This document shows positions 6,765 to 13,617 of a stretch of 30,543 nt of DNA, one piece after another. A program made the position numbers and the translations under genes. This stretch comes from CAYOVG01 sp964407285 (GTDB lineage: Bacteria > Desulfobacterota > Syntrophobacteria > Syntrophobacterales > Syntrophobacteraceae), in contig CAYOVG010000031.1 of the NCBI GenBank assembly GCA_964407285.1, forward strand, positions 1 to 30,543, written 5' to 3'. The notes beneath the pieces were generated by a model, which was not told the origin of the DNA, ran no database searches, and saw only the letters and a program-made list of their open reading frames with translations. The first letter of the stretch is position 1, and every line of letters begins with the position of its first letter.

Positions 6765-8039
6765 ATGGCGTTAAAGCATCAAACCCCTATGTTAGATGAA
6801 CTGGAAAAGGGGCCTTGGCCAAGCTTTGTGACCGACCTGAAAAGAGTGGCGGAACGCAAGCCCATGGCTGAAGATTTGTTGGGACTGCTTGAGTTGTCCT
6901 ACAAGGAAAAAGAGGGGCACTGGAAGCATGGTGGAATCGTCGGCGTGCTGGGATACGGCGGAGGCGTTATCGGCCGTTACTGCGACCGTCCGGATCTTTT
7001 CCCGAACGTTGCCCATTTCCATACGATGCGCGTGAATCAGCCCGCCAGTAAGTACTATAAGACCGACGTGCTGCGCAAGATATGCGACATTTGGGAATCC
7101 AAGGGCAGCGGGCTCACCAATATGCACGGGTCGACCGGCGATATCATTTTGCTGGGCACGACGACCGATCAGTTGGAGCCCATTTTCTACGAGTTGACCC
7201 ATGACCTCGGTATGGACCTCGGCGGCTCCGGATCCAACATGAGAACCCCGGAATCCTGCCTTGGTATGTCGCGCTGTGAATGGGCCTGTATCAATACGCA
7301 GGACATCATTTACGATATCACTCAGAAATACCAGGATGAGCTGCATCGCCCGGCATTCCCCTACAAGTTCAAGTTCAAGGCGTCCGGTTGCCCCTGCGAC
7401 TGCGTCGCCGCCATCGCCCGTTCCGACTGCTCCATCATCGGCACTTGGCGCGATGAGATCCGCATCGACCAGGAAGCCGTGCGGGCTTACGTGGGCGGCG
7501 AGCTTGTTCCCCATGCCGGCGGCCACGAGAACGCCAAGAGGGCCCTGGATATCAAGGAAGAAGTGATCGACAAGTGCCCGACCAGGTGCATGGACTGGGA
7601 CGGCAAGACCTTGAAGATCAACAATGCGGATTGCGTGCGCTGCATGCACTGCATCACCGTTATGCCTCGCGCTCTGAGGCCGGGTCTGGACACCGGCGCA
7701 ACGATCCTCAACGGCGCCAAGGCTCCGATTTTGGAAGGCGCTCAGCTCTCCAGCGTGATCCTGCCCTTCATTAAGATGGAGCCGCCCTATGATGAATTCC
7801 ATGAGTTCGTAGACAAGATGTGGAACTTCTGGATGGAAAACGGCAAGAACCGTGAGCGCCTTGGTGAAACCATGCAGCGCGTGGGCCTTGCGAATTACCT
7901 GAAGGCGCTCGAAGTGGAACCGGATCCCCGCCAGATCAATACTCCGCGCTACAATCCGTACATCTTCTACGATCCCGCGGACGTACCGGGCGGATGGGAA
8001 CATGATCCAGCAGCATACCGTGCAAGGCACCAGGCTTAG
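6765..8039 (+). CDS. dsrA: Dissimilatory sulfite reductase, alpha subunit
   Basis: This 424-residue subunit is a little shorter than the roughly 437 of Desulfovibrio. With DsrB it forms the siroheme enzyme that reduces sulfite in the cytoplasm. The siroheme/[4Fe-4S] cysteines are the pattern C165-x5-C171 and C209-x3-C213. The inserted ferredoxin domain has CPTRC (271-275) and C290-x2-C293-x2-C296. Landmarks include GLTNMHGSTGDIILLGTTTD and DLGGSGSNMRTPESCLGMSR. The start ATG 6765 follows TAAGGAGGT (6749-6757). An upstream in-frame TTG at 6720 is rejected because it has no ribosome site and would add residues absent from the family. The dsrB start is 12 nt after the stop codon. Confidence 0.97.
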   Translation: MALKHQTPMLDELEKGPWPSFVTDLKRVAERKPMAEDLLGLLELSYKEKEGHWKHGGIVGVLGYGGGVIGRYCDRPDLFPNVAHFHTMRVNQPASKYYKTDVLRKICDIWESKGSGLTNMHGSTGDIILLGTTTDQLEPIFYELTHDLGMDLGGSGSNMRTPESCLGMSRCEWACINTQDIIYDITQKYQDELHRPAFPYKFKFKASGCPCDCVAAIARSDCSIIGTWRDEIRIDQEAVRAYVGGELVPHAGGHENAKRALDIKEEVIDKCPTRCMDWDGKTLKINNADCVRCMHCITVMPRALRPGLDTGATILNGAKAPILEGAQLSSVILPFIKMEPPYDEFHEFVDKMWNFWMENGKNRERLGETMQRVGLANYLKALEVEPDPRQINTPRYNPYIFYDPADVPGGWEHDPAAYRARHQA

Positions 8040-8051
8040 GAGGAAGAGAAA

Positions 8052-9152
8052 ATGGCGTTTGATCCGACTAACTTAATGCAAGATCGTATTACCGATATCG
8101 GTCCTCCCAAATACGATAAGTATTTCCCGCCCGTCGTAAAAGAGAACTTCGGGAAGTGGAAGTATCATGAAATTTTGGAGCCCGGTGTTTTGGTTCATAT
8201 TTCTGAAACCGGCGCGGAGCTTTTCACGGTTCGCATCGGCGCCGCCCGCTTGATGAGCGTGGATCTCATTCGCGACATCTGCGACATCGCCGACAAGTAC
8301 TGCGACGGGTACCTCCGCTGGACGACCAGAAACAACGTCGAATTCCTGGTGAGCGACAAGGCGAAGCTGGAGCCTCTGAAGGCCGAACTGAAGAGCCGCG
8401 GCAACTGGTTCCCCATCGGCGGGACCGGCACCAGCATCACCAATATCGTTCACACCCAGGGCTGGGTACATTGCCATACGCCCGCTATCGACGCTTCGGG
8501 TATCGTGAAGGCCGTCATGGATGAACTCTTTGACTACTTCGGTTCCCACAAGCTTCCCGCCCAGGTGCGTATCGCTCTGGCTTGCTGCCTGAATATGTGC
8601 GGCGCCGTGCATTGCTCCGACATCGCCATCCTCGGCGTACATCGCAAGCCGCCTTTCATCGAGCATGAACGCGTACAGAACGTATGCGAAATTCCGCTTG
8701 CCGTCGCGGCCTGTCCTACGGCCGCAATTAAGCCGAAGAAGGTCGGCGAGATGAAGTCCATCGAGATCAACAACGAGCGTTGCATGTTCTGCGGCAACTG
8801 CTACACCATGTGTCCGGCTCTCCCCATCGCCTCCGGCGACGGCGACGGCGTGGCCCTGTGGGTCGGCGGTAAGGTTTCGAACCTGCGTACGCCTCCGAAG
8901 TTCTCCAAGCTGGCGGTGCCCTACATCCCCAACGAGCCTCCTCGTTGGCCGACCACTGTCGAGACCATCAAGAAGATCGTCGAAGCATACGCCTCGGGCG
9001 GCCGCCGCTATGAGCGTATCGGCGAGTGGATCGAGAGAATCGGTTGGGAGAAGTTCTTTGATCTTACGGGCCTTGAATTCAAGGCCGAGCACATCGATGA
9101 CTATCGGTTGGCTATGACGACCTGGAGAACCACGACCCAGTTCAAGTTCTAG
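8052..9152 (+). CDS. dsrB: Dissimilatory sulfite reductase, beta subunit
   Basis: The 366-residue subunit pairs with DsrA. Cluster-binding cysteines are C141, the CC pair at 178-179 and C183, in the motif LACCLNMCGAVHCSD. A ferredoxin domain has NERCMFCGNCYTMCP (C244, C247, C250, C254) plus CP at 221-222. It also shows the family segment GGTGTSITNIVHTQGWVHCH and the usual C-terminal TTWRTTTQFKF. The ribosome site TAGGAGGA overlaps the dsrA stop codon, a tight coupling that fits equal production of both subunits. Codon use is strongly biased to GC-ending codons, as expected for a highly expressed core enzyme. Confidence 0.97.
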   Translation: MAFDPTNLMQDRITDIGPPKYDKYFPPVVKENFGKWKYHEILEPGVLVHISETGAELFTVRIGAARLMSVDLIRDICDIADKYCDGYLRWTTRNNVEFLVSDKAKLEPLKAELKSRGNWFPIGGTGTSITNIVHTQGWVHCHTPAIDASGIVKAVMDELFDYFGSHKLPAQVRIALACCLNMCGAVHCSDIAILGVHRKPPFIEHERVQNVCEIPLAVAACPTAAIKPKKVGEMKSIEINNERCMFCGNCYTMCPALPIASGDGDGVALWVGGKVSNLRTPPKFSKLAVPYIPNEPPRWPTTVETIKKIVEAYASGGRRYERIGEWIERIGWEKFFDLTGLEFKAEHIDDYRLAMTTWRTTTQFKF

Positions 9153-9176
9153 CGTTTCGCCATCTGGCGGCAAAAT

Positions 9177-9207
9177 CCGGATGACGGTGCCCGTCGCCGT
9201 CATCCGG
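9177..9207 (+). terminator. Hairpin between dsrB and cobB
   Basis: CCGGATGACGG (9177-9187) pairs perfectly with CCGTCATCCGG (9197-9207) around a 9-nt loop, followed by TTCTT. The 11-bp stem has only a short T-run, so it is more likely a partial terminator or mRNA-stabilising hairpin that keeps dsrAB expression above that of cobB. Confidence 0.55.
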
Positions 9208-9227
9208 TTCTTAGAAGATAGATTCCC

Positions 9228-10715
9228 ATGACATTTCAAAAACCGCGCGTGGTAATTGCTGCATTGAGAGGTGGCTCCGGCAAGACGGTGGTCTCGCTCG
9301 GACTCGTCGCCGCATGGCGCAAGCACCACGGCTTGCGGATCGTACCATTCAAGAAGGGACCGGATTATATCGATGCGGGTTGGCTGGCCGTAGGCGCTCA
9401 GCATCCCTGCTATAATCTCGACCCGTTTCTCATGAGTTCCGATGAAATACTCTCTTCGTTCGTACAACGTTCCTGGAAGGGAGACGGCAGCGTTATCGAA
9501 GGAAATCGCGGTCTATACGACGGGATGGATGTGCAGGGCGCATTTTCCACCGCCGAACTTGCGAAACTCCTGAAAGCGCCCGTGATTCTGGTGCTGGATG
9601 CCACAAAAGTCACCAGAACGGCCGCTGCCATGGTGTTGGGGTGCAAGCAGATGGACCCGGATGTGCATCTTGCGGGCGTCATCTTGAACCAGGTAGCGGG
9701 CAGCCGCCACGAGCGGATTGTGAGAGGGGCTATCGAACAGTACTGTGGTATTCCCGTACTGGGAGTGGTGCCCAAGCAAAAGGACAATTCTTTCTTTCCC
9801 GAACGGCATATGGGGCTTATCCCGCCTCAGGAGCACGGCAGAATTCCCGCGGCGGTGGAGTTTGCGGCGGATAGAATGCGAGAGTGCCTTGATCTGGATG
9901 CCATCCTGCAAGTGGGAAAGAAAGCCGAACCTCTGGCCTGGCCGGTACCGGTTATCGATGGCGGTGCGGTCGGCGATGCCGCCGCCGGCGACCCGGTCGT
10001 CATTGGCGTCATCCGGGACAGCGCTTTTCAGTTCTACTATCCGGAGAACCTGGAAGCGCTTCGAAGCCGGGGGGCAATCCTGAAGGAAATTTCCAGTCTC
10101 GAGGATCGACCGTTACCCGCTGTGGATGCTCTTTATATCGGTGGGGGCTTTCCTGAAACGCACCTGGAGATCCTTGCGGGCAATGAGAACTTTCGCGGCT
10201 CGTTGCGTCAAAGGATCGAGGAAGGGCTTCCCGTTTATGCGGAATGTGGCGGCCTGATGTATCTATGTCGAAGCATCCAAGCCCGGAGCGGCGCATTTCC
10301 GATGGTGGATGTCTTTCCTTACGACGTCGTCTTGGGAGAAAAGCCTCAGGGGCACGGATACACGGTTTTGGAGTGCGTTCGAGACAACCCCTACTATCCC
10401 AATGGGCTGATATTGAAAGGCCACGAATTTCACTATTCCAGAATTGTAAATGCCGGCGCCGACACGCAGTCCATTCCTTTCATTTTTAAGATGCAAAAAG
10501 GGCACGGAATAGTAGCGGGATGGGACGGACTGTGCTATAAGAGGGTGCTTGCGAGTTATTCCCACATTCATGTTGTGGGCAATGAACACTGGGCGGAGGC
10601 TGTCGTCAACGCCGCCTCCAGCTTTCGTGAAGAGAGATCGCGGGGGATGATGGATCCCCAGGCAGGCCGGAAACCGAATATATCGGGAGTCCAGGAGTAC
10701 TTAACTGTAGCGTAA
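9228..10715 (+). CDS. cobB: Cobyrinate a,c-diamide synthase family amidotransferase (DsrN-type)
   Basis: This 495-residue cytoplasmic enzyme belongs to the CobB/CbiA family. An N-terminal ATP-binding domain starts VVIAALRGGSGKTVVSLGLV, with the P-loop at residues 15-20. A C-terminal class I glutamine amidotransferase domain has the nucleophile in VYAECGGLMYLC, Cys about residue 338. Family enzymes use glutamine and ATP to amidate side-chain carboxylates of corrinoids. Copies located in dsr operons, called dsrN, are thought to amidate siroheme for DsrAB. Its place between dsrB and dsrC supports that role over cobalamin synthesis, though the sequence alone cannot separate the two. The start ATG 9228 has only a weak purine stretch upstream; dsrC begins 15 nt after the stop. 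Confidence 0.9.
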   Translation: MTFQKPRVVIAALRGGSGKTVVSLGLVAAWRKHHGLRIVPFKKGPDYIDAGWLAVGAQHPCYNLDPFLMSSDEILSSFVQRSWKGDGSVIEGNRGLYDGMDVQGAFSTAELAKLLKAPVILVLDATKVTRTAAAMVLGCKQMDPDVHLAGVILNQVAGSRHERIVRGAIEQYCGIPVLGVVPKQKDNSFFPERHMGLIPPQEHGRIPAAVEFAADRMRECLDLDAILQVGKKAEPLAWPVPVIDGGAVGDAAAGDPVVIGVIRDSAFQFYYPENLEALRSRGAILKEISSLEDRPLPAVDALYIGGGFPETHLEILAGNENFRGSLRQRIEEGLPVYAECGGLMYLCRSIQARSGAFPMVDVFPYDVVLGEKPQGHGYTVLECVRDNPYYPNGLILKGHEFHYSRIVNAGADTQSIPFIFKMQKGHGIVAGWDGLCYKRVLASYSHIHVVGNEHWAEAVVNAASSFREERSRGMMDPQAGRKPNISGVQEYLTVA

Positions 10716-10730
10716 AAGGAGGTTAGTTCT

Positions 10731-11048
10731 ATGGCAGCAGTTGAATTTCAGGGTAAAACATTTGAGGTCGATGAGGATGGCTTCATTGCAAGTTTTGATT
10801 CCTGGTGCCCGGAGTGGGTTGATTATGTAAAGAACTCCGAGGGTATCAACGAACTTACCGAAGAGCATTGGAAAGTCATCAATGTCCTTCAGGATTACTA
10901 CAAGAAGCATGGTATTGCGCCGATGGTCCGGATCCTTACCAAGGTTACCGGTTACAAGCTGAAGTACATCTATGAGCTGTTCCCGTCGGGACCGGGTAAG
11001 GGCGCCTGTAAGATGGCCGGTCTGCCCAAGCCTACCGGTTGCGTTTAG
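10731..11048 (+). CDS. dsrC: Sulfur-carrier protein DsrC
   Basis: The 105-residue protein is DsrC/TusE, the substrate of DsrAB. It ends in the conserved flexible arm GPGKGACKMAGLPKPTGCV with both redox cysteines, C93 and C104 (penultimate residue). These two hold the sulfite-derived sulfur as a trisulfide, which a membrane complex then reduces. FQGKTFEVDEDGFIASFDSW and ITEL-like NELTEEHWKVINVLQDYYKK are typical family segments. Having both cysteines marks it as a functional DsrC rather than a TusE- or RspA-like relative. A strong AAAAGGAGG lies just after the cobB stop and sets the start ATG at 10731. Confidence 0.97.
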   Translation: MAAVEFQGKTFEVDEDGFIASFDSWCPEWVDYVKNSEGINELTEEHWKVINVLQDYYKKHGIAPMVRILTKVTGYKLKYIYELFPSGPGKGACKMAGLPKPTGCV

Positions 11049-11237
11049 TCCGGGGTTGACGGCGTCGGTCCCCGTGGCGGCTTATGCGGTTTTCGGACGC
11101 CTGGGGGCCGGCGGCCTTTCCGAGGCTGTTTTAGTGCCGTAATGTCATAAGGTAGAAGAAAGTTGAGCGGTGTGGAGGGGGAGCGGTTCAGCCACCCTGA
11201 CGGCGCTCGACAGACATAGTCAGGAGGATGATTAGAG

Positions 11238-11423
11238 ATGTGGAAAGTAACGGTAGATAAGGACAAGTGCACTGGCGATGCCGAATGCGTGGATGTTTGC
11301 CCGGTTGACGTATATGAAATCGTAGACGGCAAGGCCGAGGCGGTAAACGAGGACGAGTGCCTCGGTTGCGAAAGCTGCGTTGAGGTTTGCGAAGTAAACG
11401 CCATCGTAGTGGAAGAGCAGTAA
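11238..11423 (+). CDS. Ferredoxin with CxxD cluster I, Desulfovibrio ferredoxin III type
   Basis: A 61-residue electron carrier. Cluster II has a standard [4Fe-4S] set, C41-x2-C44-x2-C47-x3-C51. Cluster I reads C11-x2-D14-x2-C17-x3-C21-P, with Asp in place of the second cysteine. That arrangement is known from Desulfovibrio africanus ferredoxin III, whose first cluster is [3Fe-4S] and can bind a fourth metal, and from Pyrococcus furiosus ferredoxin. I expect a 7Fe or convertible 8Fe protein. A GGAGG lies upstream of the ATG, which is 189 nt after dsrC. It is the last gene before the strong terminator at 11479-11520 and is a plausible electron donor for sulfite reduction, which is inference. 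Confidence 0.93.
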   Translation: MWKVTVDKDKCTGDAECVDVCPVDVYEIVDGKAEAVNEDECLGCESCVEVCEVNAIVVEEQ

Positions 11424-11478
11424 GATATTCGATATCCGCCCTGGTTTGATCGTTCAGTTCCGGGGTATGATCGAATTG

Positions 11479-11520
11479 AGCCACCAGTAGCCGTTCGGGT
11501 TGCTGGTGGCTTTTTGTTTT
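11479..11520 (+). terminator. Rho-independent terminator of the dsr/ferredoxin unit
   Basis: AGCCACCAGTAGC (11479-11491) pairs with GTTGCTGGTGGCT (11499-11511), 13 bp with two G-T wobbles and a 7-nt loop. It is followed by TTTTTGTTTT, a classical terminator 55 nt after the ferredoxin stop. Confidence 0.85.
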
Positions 11521-11536
11521 GAAGCTTGGGAAAAAG

Positions 11537-11641
11537 CCGACATTCCGCACTCCCCTTGATTTTATTGGGGATTTTGGCTGTTTCACAATACTTAACATGA
11601 GCAGATTCAAGAGGTTATGAATTCACCTGCGGAATGTCGGA
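11537..11641. repeat. 13-bp inverted repeat spanning the gap between two terminators
   Basis: CCGACATTCCGCA (11537-11549) and TGCGGAATGTCGG (11629-11641) are perfect inverted copies enclosing 79 nt. A small TCCCC/GGGGA hairpin sits just inside. It lies between the ferredoxin terminator and the cytochrome terminator. Flanking inverted ends could mark a tiny mobile element remnant or an extended fold; no ORF lies inside. Confidence 0.6.
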
Positions 11642-11672
11642 AAAAGAAACCCGCCCGCGGGATGCGGACGGG
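11641..11672 (-). terminator. Terminator of the cytochrome c3 gene
   Basis: On the minus strand CCCGTCCGC (11672-11664) pairs with GCGGGCGGG (11658-11650), 9 bp with one wobble and a 5-nt loop, followed by TTTCTTTTT. It lies about 50 nt after the cytochrome stop codon. Confidence 0.75.
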
Positions 11673-11720
11673 CAGCAAGGGCTTCCGAAAGGAAAGCGAC
11701 GACCGGCGCGGATTCGCTGA

Positions 11721-12185
11721 TTATTCTTTGTCGTCCTTGGCGCCGGGATGGCAGCCGGCGCAGGTAACCGGCGCCGTGGTGTCGGGTTTTTCCTTCTTGA
11801 ACTTCTTGTGGCAATCAATGCAGTTTGAGTGGAAGGCCAACTTCAAATTGAGCTTCTTCTGCTCGGGCGGGAGCTTCTTCTCTCCCTGGATGGTGGGTTC
11901 GTTGTGGCATTCGCCGCACTTCTGGACAGGGTCGCCCGGGTTCCAAACGTTCTTCCCGTCCTTGTACACGTGATGACAGTCGGTGCAGGCGATCTTGTAT
12001 TCCTCTGCGTGCTTCTTGTGGGTGAACTCGACCATCGTCTTGGTCGGATTCGGCCAGAGGGCGGATTTGATGGTGAACTTATCAGCGACCTCCGTGGTCC
12101 CCTCCGCGGCGATAACCGCCATTGCTCCGGCAAACACGAATGCAATGGCCATCACCAGGTACAAAACTCCACTTCTCTTTTTCAA
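11721..12185 (-). CDS. Periplasmic tetraheme cytochrome c3 (class III)
   Basis: The precursor is 154 residues with four CxxCH heme sites in order: CTDCH, CGECH, CIDCH and CAGCH. The sequence FTHKKHAEEYKIACTDCHH provides the spaced distal His ligands typical of cytochrome c3. The protein should pass electrons between periplasmic hydrogenases or formate dehydrogenases and membrane complexes. I start it at the TTG at 12185-12183: AAGGAGG (12194-12200) lies 8 nt upstream, and the product then begins with a perfect signal peptide, KKRSGVLYLVMAIAFVFAG, cleaved near AVIAA. The in-frame ATG at 12290 would put 35 extra residues before the signal and is rejected. It has its own terminator at 11641-11672. 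Confidence 0.92.
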   Translation of the reverse strand: MKKRSGVLYLVMAIAFVFAGAMAVIAAEGTTEVADKFTIKSALWPNPTKTMVEFTHKKHAEEYKIACTDCHHVYKDGKNVWNPGDPVQKCGECHNEPTIQGEKKLPPEQKKLNLKLAFHSNCIDCHKKFKKEKPDTTAPVTCAGCHPGAKDDKE

Positions 12186-12193
12186 CTTCCTAA

Positions 12194-12200
12194 CCTCCTT
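12194..12200 (-). promoter_or_regulatory. Ribosome binding site that decides a TTG start
   Basis: AAGGAGG on the minus strand, 8 nt before the TTG start of the cytochrome c3 gene. It is the only strong Shine-Dalgarno near the signal peptide and excludes the longer ATG start. Confidence 0.75.
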
Positions 12201-13000
12201 CGATAAAGGGTCAATCAGCAATTCGTTCACGCACTCGTCACATGGTAATGAATAGTCTGGACATATGTCAAGCGTGTTTTGACGCGGCATGCGGGACGTA
12301 AGTCGCTAACTCTCTTCAAATAAAGAACTCTTAGTGTATTTCCGTGATAGTAAAGAACGGCATAAAGCGGGCAAAAGAAATCATTGTCACAATCTCTTGT
12401 GCATGTAGAGAATAGACCTTGCGACTGTTCAACCATGAACGCATGGCGTCCGGACTCTTTCCTAGGGTTCGCTACCGGACGCTTCTAAGGGCACAGGATG
12501 CAAATCAAGACAAATCAACAATTCTCATCGCAATCACCTGTTGATCCGACAATCACGGGCCGACTCGACATTCCAATTCTGCATTCATAGCCGGGCGTTT
12601 GCAGAGAAAGCGTCCAGTAGTGAACTTCTGGAGCGGCTTCATCCGGCGACGATGACAGATCTCTGAAGACAAGCCCTATGCACAATGGAAAGTATTTTTC
12701 ATAACATGCGGAGAAGGAATCGCTTGAAGGGACAAACTGTGAGGAAAGTGAGTTGAAATGAGGCCGCAACCGCAAGACGGGGGGAGCGGCCTCGAAGACT
12801 TCCCTGATCGATGGTCGGCGTTCGGCGCTGGATGTGCGAGGTTCCAGGTGGCGCGGTTTTGAAAAGCTCATCTCGCTTTCGGCGGCGCAAGCCGACTCAC
12901 CGCAAACAATCCGCCGCCGACTCGCATACCCGCTGTCCGGAAGAAACTGCCGTTCCGGTAGACTGCTTCCTTGGAGTTGCCTGAACCGACGTCACGGGTT

Positions 13001-13060
13001 TCTAAAGCGTCTCACGAGTCTCGAAGGCGTCTCACGACCTTCGAAGGCGTCGGATGGACG
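13001..13060 (+). repeat. Three 20-bp tandem repeat units
   Basis: Units TCTAAAGCGTCTCACGAGTC (13001-13020), TCGAAGGCGTCTCACGACCT (13021-13040) and TCGAAGGCGTCGGATGGACG (13041-13060) share an exact 20-bp period and decay at both ends. They lie 35 nt beyond the stop of the DUF3303-like gene. There are no spacers, so this is not a CRISPR array. Confidence 0.7.
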
Positions 13061-13094
13061 GGAGGACCGGCCGCGGACCAATCTTCAAAACGGC

Positions 13095-13385
13095 CTACTC
13101 CTTCTCCTGTCCCTTCTTGGTAGCCTTCTTGAGAAGTTTCAACGCCTTCTCCGTTTCCATCACGGGAACGATCTCTGCAACGCCCAAATCCGTCCAACTG
13201 TAAATGGAGGAGGCGAGGCGGGTCTCGTCGTCGGCCTCGAAGAGCCGAAACACCCGATGGCCGGAAACGTCGAACCACTCTCCCTTTATCTCAACACCTA
13301 CATCCTTCCCCACCGTCTTCACGCGTCTTTCGATTACAAGGTCCCGGTCCTCCGGGGAATAATTGAAAATAGCCATGAACAGCAT
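13095..13385 (-). CDS. DUF3303-like small protein
   Basis: The 96-residue cytoplasmic protein begins MLFMAIFNYSPEDRDLVIER and contains GHRVFRLFEADDETRLASSI and DLGVAEIVPVMETEKALKLL. That resembles DUF3303, a dimeric alpha-beta-barrel-like family of unknown function found in many bacteria (recognised by eye). The C-terminus is Lys/Glu rich (KKATKKGQEKE). AAAAGGAGGG lies 6 nt before the ATG at 13385, a strong ribosome site that supports translation. The gene stands alone, divergent from the large membrane protein that follows. Confidence 0.8.
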   Translation of the reverse strand: MLFMAIFNYSPEDRDLVIERRVKTVGKDVGVEIKGEWFDVSGHRVFRLFEADDETRLASSIYSWTDLGVAEIVPVMETEKALKLLKKATKKGQEKE

Positions 13386-13617
13386 ACGGTGCCCTCCTTT
13401 TTGAGATAGGTGGATATCGCTCGTGCCTCAAGTAATACATTATAATAACGCGGGATGGAAAATGCCACTCCTTTTAAGGAGAGTGGGTGTACTTGCGAGC
13501 TATCTGCTCCATCGGATACATATCATCGGCACAAGCCCGAGATTCAATATAATAGGCATCACTCTTGCTATTTACGTAATTCTGATGGATGGATGATAAG
13601 AAAATGGAGGATTATCC

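Larger units (their letters stand above)
12186..13094. other. Gene-free stretch of about 900 bp
   Basis: I see no convincing gene here. Open frames such as the minus-strand one at 12515-12871 lack ribosome sites and protein-like composition. Visible structure: an 8-bp inverted repeat GCGTCCGG (12446-12453) with CCGGACGC (12475-12482), and three decaying 20-bp tandem units at 13001-13060. The part next to the cytochrome should hold its promoter. The rest may be decayed coding DNA. Confidence 0.6.

Noticed and set aside
8073..9467. 464-residue minus-strand frame across dsrB and the cobB start
   Set aside because: Shadow of dsrB; no ribosome site and no family resemblance.
12515..12871. 118-residue minus-strand frame in the 900-bp gap
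   Set aside because: No ribosome site, protein-unlike composition and no recognisable motif.
13001..13060. CRISPR array
   Set aside because: The 20-bp units are directly adjacent with no spacers, only three copies, and decaying.
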